This document shows positions 7,544 to 11,350 of a stretch of DNA of 11,350 nt, one piece after another. Origin of the DNA: Nitrospirota bacterium (GTDB lineage: Bacteria > Nitrospirota > Thermodesulfovibrionia > Thermodesulfovibrionales > JdFR-85); contig QIJG01000300.1 of NCBI GenBank assembly GCA_003232715.1, forward strand, positions 1 to 11,350, read 5' to 3'. The position numbers were made by a program, and so were the translations under genes. The notes under the pieces are model-generated. The model saw only the letters and a program-made list of their open reading frames with translations, had not been told where the DNA came from and searched no databases. Numbering within the stretch: position 1 is the stretch's first letter; every line of letters starts with the position of its first letter.

Positions 7544-7572
7544 TTGCTTTGAACTAACAGATGATTTATAAT
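7544..7572 (+). promoter_or_regulatory. likely dnaA promoter
   Basis: TTGCTT (7544-7549) and a perfect TATAAT (7567-7572) are separated by exactly 17 bases. Transcription would begin near 7579, giving a leader of about 60 bases before the dnaA ATG. A DnaA box begins at 7583, just past that start, so DnaA could repress its own gene (inference). Confidence 0.6.
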
Positions 7573-7582
7573 GTTGGTGCAG

Positions 7583-7613
7583 TTATCAACATTTGTTAAT
7601 AGATTGTTAATAA
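7583..7613. promoter_or_regulatory. row of DnaA-like boxes in the dnaA leader, 11-bp spacing
   Basis: TTATCAACA on the plus strand at 7583-7591 is followed by CTATTAACA (minus, 7594-7602) and TTATTAACA (minus, 7605-7613). Start positions differ by exactly 11 bases, so all three lie on about the same face of the helix. The first is one base from consensus; the others differ at two or three positions and would be weak. The last two also form a direct repeat TTGTTAATA. Confidence 0.45.
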
Positions 7614-7638
7614 AGCATTAAAACATTAAGGGGATTTC

Positions 7639-8970
7639 ATGGAAACAGCAACAATATGGGAGAAGTGTCTTAAGGCTATTAACGATGAGGTAGGTGGCAG
7701 CGTATTTGAACTCTGGTTTGAGCCGATTAAACTGAAACAGATAAAAGACGACCATGTTGTGGTGGAGATACCTAACAGGTTTTACAAGGAGTGGATAGAG
7801 GAAAATTACTCGGAGATAATTCAAAATGCCTTCAGGGAGCAGACAGGGCAGGAACTCTCTGTAAAGTACAGGATAGCAGAAAAGCAGGACAAGGAGATTA
7901 AAAAATTTGATGCCCGGATCAATAGCCGGCGCCGGGCACTCAGAAGCAAAGGGGTATTTCTCAATCCCAAATACACGTTTGAGGAGTTTATCGCTGGGCC
8001 GAGTAATCAGTTTGCCCATGCTGCGGCCATGAAGGTCACGGAAGCCCCGGGAAGGGCATATAATCCGTTCTTCATATACGGGGGAGTCGGTCTTGGGAAG
8101 ACTCACCTTATCAATGCTATTGGTAACAGGGTTATAGACAGTATGCCGAATTTCCGTGTATTATATGTTCCTTCCGAGCAATTCACAAATGAGGTGGTGG
8201 CTGCAATCAGGCATGACAAGATGGGAGAATTGAAGGACAAGTACAGGAATGTTGACCTCCTGCTTCTTGATGATGTCCAGTTCATTGCGAACAAGACACA
8301 GACGCAGGAAGAGTTTTTTCACACCTTTAATGCCCTGTATGAACAGCAGAAACAGATAGTTATATCAAGCGACAGGTCGCCCAAGGATATATCGGATATA
8401 ACGGACAGGTTAAAATCGAGATTTACCATGGGTCTTATTGCAGATATTCAACTGCCGTCGGTAGAGACCAAGATGGCCATACTCTTTAAAAAAGCGGAAT
8501 ATCAGAGAATAAGGATTCCGCAGGACGTTGCTTACTGGCTTGCCATGAAGATTCAATCCAATATAAGGGAACTGGAGGGTTGCCTTATAAAGCTGGCGGC
8601 CCATTCAACATTAACAGGCGTTCCAATAACCCTTGATATGGCGAAAAATGTCCTTAAGGATTTCCTTCATGATGATGAGAGACCACTGACGGTTGAGATT
8701 ATACAGAAGATAGTGGCTGATTTCTATGGTATAAGGTTTCAGGAGCTGAAGACCAGAAAGAGGACTAAAGAGATTGCCCTGCCCAGACAGATTGCCATGT
8801 ATATAAGCAGGGAACACACGGACCTTTCCCTTAATGACATCGGAAAGAACTTTGGTGGTAAGGATCATGCCACCGTCATATATGCATGCAGACAGATAGA
8901 TAAAAGGAGAAATTCAGATGAATCCTTTAATCGTATAATAGAGAGTCTGGTTAAGAAAATAAAAGGTTAA
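7639..8970 (+). CDS. dnaA: chromosomal replication initiator DnaA
   Basis: Complete protein of 443 residues, a normal length for the family. Domain I covers about residues 1-80, followed by a very short linker (about 81-108). The AAA+ domain has Walker A GGVGLGKT (148-155), Walker B LLLLDD (207-212), the sensor I region SSDRSP (243-248), the arginine finger in LKSRF (R261) and sensor II in NIRELEG (308-314). The C-terminal DNA-binding domain ends with the DnaA signature DHATVIYACRQI (409-420). AAGGGGA lies five bases before the ATG. DnaA binds the boxes in the gap upstream and opens oriC. A palindromic element begins at its stop codon. Confidence 0.98.
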   Translation: METATIWEKCLKAINDEVGGSVFELWFEPIKLKQIKDDHVVVEIPNRFYKEWIEENYSEIIQNAFREQTGQELSVKYRIAEKQDKEIKKFDARINSRRRALRSKGVFLNPKYTFEEFIAGPSNQFAHAAAMKVTEAPGRAYNPFFIYGGVGLGKTHLINAIGNRVIDSMPNFRVLYVPSEQFTNEVVAAIRHDKMGELKDKYRNVDLLLLDDVQFIANKTQTQEEFFHTFNALYEQQKQIVISSDRSPKDISDITDRLKSRFTMGLIADIQLPSVETKMAILFKKAEYQRIRIPQDVAYWLAMKIQSNIRELEGCLIKLAAHSTLTGVPITLDMAKNVLKDFLHDDERPLTVEIIQKIVADFYGIRFQELKTRKRTKEIALPRQIAMYISREHTDLSLNDIGKNFGGKDHATVIYACRQIDKRRNSDESFNRIIESLVKKIKG

Positions 8971-9111
8971 ATAGTGTCTGTGTATAAAGTCGAACCGTTG
9001 CTGTTTTCTGTCATTCCGGCTTGTCCGGAATCGTTATTTAAGAAGGATTCCCGACTTGCTTCACTTGCGGGAATGACAAATTACTGTAGTTTATACACAG
9101 ACTCTATTTAA
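8967..9111. repeat. inverted-repeat element between dnaA and dnaN, with a DnaA box in each arm
   Basis: The arms at 8967-8990 and 9088-9111 are 24 bases long and match at 22 positions. Each holds a perfect TTATACACA DnaA box (minus 8979-8987; plus 9091-9099). Inside are TGTCATTCC/GGAATGACA (9009-9017 and 9070-9078), a hairpin ATTCCGG-cttgt-CCGGAAT (9013-9031) and another with ATTCCCG/CGGGAAT arms (9047-9053 and 9068-9074). Long terminal repeats around nested palindromes look like a MITE-type or composite interspersed element. The dnaA stop codon (8968-8970) lies in the left arm. It could also serve as a second cluster of an origin split around dnaA, or as a transcript-folding element. Confidence 0.65.
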
Positions 9112-9130
9112 TCAGTTAACGACTGATTAA
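9108..9130. repeat. short perfect hairpin upstream of dnaN
   Basis: TTAATCAGT (9108-9116) and ACTGATTAA (9122-9130) form a 9-bp perfect stem with a 5-base loop. A smaller hairpin, GGTCA-gtaa-TGACC, follows directly at 9131-9144. There is no T-run after either, so they are not typical Rho-independent terminators. They lie in the dnaN leader and may mark a processing or regulatory point. Confidence 0.5.
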
Positions 9131-9171
9131 GGTCAGTAATGACCAATGACTGAAAAAAGGGAGGCTGTTTT

Positions 9172-10275
9172 ATGAATGTTATTATCTCAAGGGATGAGCT
9201 TCAGAAAAGACTTGCGGACATTCAGAGCGTTGTTGATAAAAAGACAACCATGCCGATTCTTGGGCATTTTTTGTTAAGTGCCGGTGAAAAACCATTCGTA
9301 TCGGCTACAGACCTTGAGACAGCTATAAAAGAGCCTGTAACACTGCAGGAGGTTAAAGAAGGAGGAGAACTCTGTATCCCTGCGAGAAAGCTCTATGAGA
9401 TAGTAAGGGAAGTTGAAGGTGACATAAAGATAGAGAGCGAAGGGGTCGAGTGGGTGAAATTAAAGGCCGGCAAGAGTAACTTCAGGCTTGCCTGTATGAA
9501 TCCGGAGGATTTTCCGAAATGGCCGGGACTTTCTGACAAGGTTGATGTAGAGATAGAGGCCGGGAAACTCCTGAATATGATAGAAAAGACCCTCTATTCC
9601 GCTGGTGAGAGTGATTCGAGATATACCCTCAACAGCCTGCTGTTTCATATCAAGCCACAGGAAAAGACCTTTACGGTTATCGGTACGGACGGACACAGGC
9701 TTTCAGCCATAAACGATACCATAGAGGTAGAGACGGAGCAGGAGATAAAGGTGATCGTACCGAGGAAGTCTGCCTCGGAGTTAAGAAAGTTCCTTTCCTC
9801 AGAGGAGGGCGGGATCAGGATGGAGATAGCCACAAACCATGTGGCTTTTAATATCGGGGAAATCCAGTTTCTCGTAAGGTTGATCGAGGGTACGTACCCG
9901 AATTATGAACAGGTTATCCCTGTTGGCAATGAAAAGATAATCGGAATATTGCGAGAGGAGTTTATAAAATCCCTGAGAAGGGTTTCAGTCATAAGCAGGG
10001 ACCACAGTAATGCAGTGAAGATAGACGTTTCAACCGGCGCACTTACCTTTACCGCTTCAAACCCCGATATCGGAGAGGCAAAGGATGAGGTCCGGATTGA
10101 TTATGAGGGTGAGGGTGTATCCCTCGGGTTTAATGCACGGTATCTCCTTGATGCCCTGAATGCATTGACTGCAGAGAAGGTTATTTTTGAAGTGCAGGAA
10201 GCGCTCAGCACGACACTTCTCAGGGAAAAAGGCAACGAGAATTACAAATGTGTGATCATGCCCATGAGGATCTGA
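9172..10275 (+). CDS. dnaN: DNA polymerase III beta subunit (sliding clamp)
   Basis: Complete clamp subunit of 367 residues, the usual length. Two of these form the ring that tethers DNA polymerase III to DNA. Recognisable stretches include KKTTMPILGHFLL near the N-terminus, ESDSRYTLNSLLFH and VIGTDGHRLSA in the middle domain, IEGTYPNYEQVIP, FNARYLLDAL, and the characteristic C-terminus ending VIMPMRI. The last residues form part of the pocket where polymerase and other partners bind. GGGAGG lies seven bases before the ATG. The gap to dnaA is 201 bases and filled by palindromic repeats, so dnaN may have its own promoter there; I could not pick one out. Confidence 0.98.
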   Translation: MNVIISRDELQKRLADIQSVVDKKTTMPILGHFLLSAGEKPFVSATDLETAIKEPVTLQEVKEGGELCIPARKLYEIVREVEGDIKIESEGVEWVKLKAGKSNFRLACMNPEDFPKWPGLSDKVDVEIEAGKLLNMIEKTLYSAGESDSRYTLNSLLFHIKPQEKTFTVIGTDGHRLSAINDTIEVETEQEIKVIVPRKSASELRKFLSSEEGGIRMEIATNHVAFNIGEIQFLVRLIEGTYPNYEQVIPVGNEKIIGILREEFIKSLRRVSVISRDHSNAVKIDVSTGALTFTASNPDIGEAKDEVRIDYEGEGVSLGFNARYLLDALNALTAEKVIFEVQEALSTTLLREKGNENYKCVIMPMRI

Positions 10276-10329
10276 TGCTGGTTGAAGTGTTATTGATCCT
10301 GTGGAGAAAGAATTAATGGCTGGTGACTA

Positions 10330-11350
10330 ATGACAGAGGACGCAAAGGGAATGGAAAAAGATTTAACGGAATATGGAGCCGATACGATAAAGATTCTAAA
10401 GGGTCTATCGGCTGTCAGGAAACGTCCTGCCATGTATATAGGATCAACAGGGGCTGAGGGACTCTATCATCTCGTCTATGAGGTGGTGGACAATAGTGTG
10501 GATGAGGCCCTGGCAGAGTTTTGCAGCAATATTGATGTCATCCTTCATTATGACGGCAGTTGCACTGTTATAGATGACGGAAGGGGTATACCGACAGATC
10601 CCCATCCCGGCGATCCTGAAGGCAGGACCGCTGCAGAGATTGTAATGACGGAGCTTCATGCAGGTGGCAAGTTTGAAGCAAAGGCCTACAAGGTATCAGG
10701 AGGCCTGCACGGTGTCGGGGTATCGGTGGTAAACGCCCTCTCTGAATGGCTGGAGCTGGAGATCAAGCGGGATGGAAAGGTCTTTCAGCAGAGATACGAA
10801 AGGGGGGTGCCAGTCAAACCCCTTCAGCTGGTGGGGAAGACAAAGAGTACAGGCACCAAGGTTACCTTCAAGCCTGATCCCGAGATATTTGAGACAACGG
10901 AGTTTAGCTATGATGTGCTGAGTCAGAGATTGAGAGAACTTGCCTTTCTTAACAGTGGGTTGATAATAAATATAACGGATGAGCGAAGCGGGAAAAAGCG
11001 GGATTTCCATTACGAAGGAGGTATCGTCTCTTTTGTAGAGCATCTGAACAAGAACAAGACAGCACTTCATCCAAAGCCGATCTACATATCCGGAGAACGT
11101 GATGCTATTTCAGTGGAGATAGCCCTTCAGTACAATGACAGCTATACAGAGATCATCTATACCTTCGCCAACAACATAAACACCCGCGAAGGAGGCACCC
11201 ATCTGATAGGATTCAAGTCCGCCCTTACAAGGACCGCTAACCAGTATGCCCTCTCTTCTGGTATACTTAAGAACGGTAAAGGAACCCTCTCCGGCGATGA
11301 TATACGTGAGGGTATGACTGCTGTAATCAGTGTAAAGCTTCCTGATCCGC
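10330..11350 (+). CDS. gyrB: DNA gyrase subunit B, N-terminal part, open at the right edge
   Basis: The ATPase subunit of DNA gyrase, which puts negative supercoils into DNA. About 340 residues are visible. The GHKL ATP site is complete: EVVDNSVDEA (catalytic E51, Mg-binding N55), DDGRGIP (D82 region), HAGGKF (110-115) and GGLHGVG (124-130). The transducer domain follows, with NTREGGTH. ATG 10330 is chosen over ATG 10351 because the purine run AAAGGGA before the latter touches the codon; GGTGA precedes the former at short spacing. It could also be parE, but the gene order dnaA-dnaN-gyrB favours gyrB. The 54-base gap after dnaN holds no recF. Confidence 0.93.
   Translation, partial: MTEDAKGMEKDLTEYGADTIKILKGLSAVRKRPAMYIGSTGAEGLYHLVYEVVDNSVDEALAEFCSNIDVILHYDGSCTVIDDGRGIPTDPHPGDPEGRTAAEIVMTELHAGGKFEAKAYKVSGGLHGVGVSVVNALSEWLELEIKRDGKVFQQRYERGVPVKPLQLVGKTKSTGTKVTFKPDPEIFETTEFSYDVLSQRLRELAFLNSGLIINITDERSGKKRDFHYEGGIVSFVEHLNKNKTALHPKPIYISGERDAISVEIALQYNDSYTEIIYTFANNINTREGGTHLIGFKSALTRTANQYALSSGILKNGKGTLSGDDIREGMTAVISVKLPDP

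Larger units (their letters stand above)
7248..7638. other. candidate chromosomal replication origin (oriC), between prfB and dnaA
   Basis: This 391-base gap has no coding signal and sits directly upstream of dnaA-dnaN-gyrB, the classic oriC position. From left to right it holds: a short mixed stretch; an AT-rich segment at about 7331-7363, a candidate unwinding element; six trinucleotides and a DnaA box (7364-7394); a small hairpin GATTTT-ttatt-AAAATC (7408-7424); the dnaA promoter; and further DnaA-like boxes in the dnaA leader. Both best boxes read TTATCAACA, one base from the TTATCCACA consensus, and face each other. Strand skew and footprints would be needed to prove it. Confidence 0.8.

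Noticed and set aside
10275..10316. 13-codon open frame overlapping the dnaN stop (ATG CTG GTT ...)
   Set aside because: Too short to support, no own ribosome site and no recognisable similarity; treated as chance in the dnaN-gyrB gap.

Overview
The window looks like chromosomal DNA from a Gram-negative bacterium, centred on the replication origin. An apolipoprotein N-acyltransferase gene (outer-membrane lipoprotein maturation) and a signal-peptide-bearing PagL-like barrel protein point to a diderm. Class II PurE with a long-type PurC, a membrane polyferredoxin and small interspersed palindromic repeats would fit an anaerobic or microaerophilic lineage such as Nitrospirota or the former Deltaproteobacteria. 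That placement is an inference with low confidence.

Left part (1-4375). purE and purC run leftward as an overlapping purine pair. A 284-base divergent gap separates purE from a rightward gene for a NapH-like membrane 4Fe-4S protein. This converges, with only 20 bases between stops, on a leftward pair: a PagL-like outer-membrane lipid A deacylase candidate and a YtxH-family protein. Next come a palindromic repeat, a leftward SGNH/GDSL hydrolase and a leftward tRNA-Phe(GAA) with an encoded CCA end.

Right part (4462-11350). All genes run rightward: lnt, prfB, a 390-base gap, dnaA, dnaN and gyrB (open at the right edge). The gap carries the marks of oriC: an AT-rich stretch, six TAG-type trinucleotides (DnaA-trios) four bases from a DnaA box, a strong -10 for dnaA, and DnaA-like boxes spaced by 11 bp in the dnaA leader. 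A second inverted repeat between dnaA and dnaN has a perfect TTATACACA box in each arm, so the origin may be bipartite, or a mobile palindromic element may have landed there. recF is not between dnaN and gyrB.

Two genes are read across frames for different reasons. prfB has the classic programmed +1 frameshift at an in-frame TGA and is intact. lnt has a lesion of about 22 bases that removes the segment with the catalytic cysteine and shifts the frame; as given it cannot encode an active enzyme, so it is either a real pseudogene or an assembly error.

Most of the window is housekeeping. I see no previously undescribed multi-gene system. The most informative parts are the origin architecture, the lnt lesion and the class II PurE.
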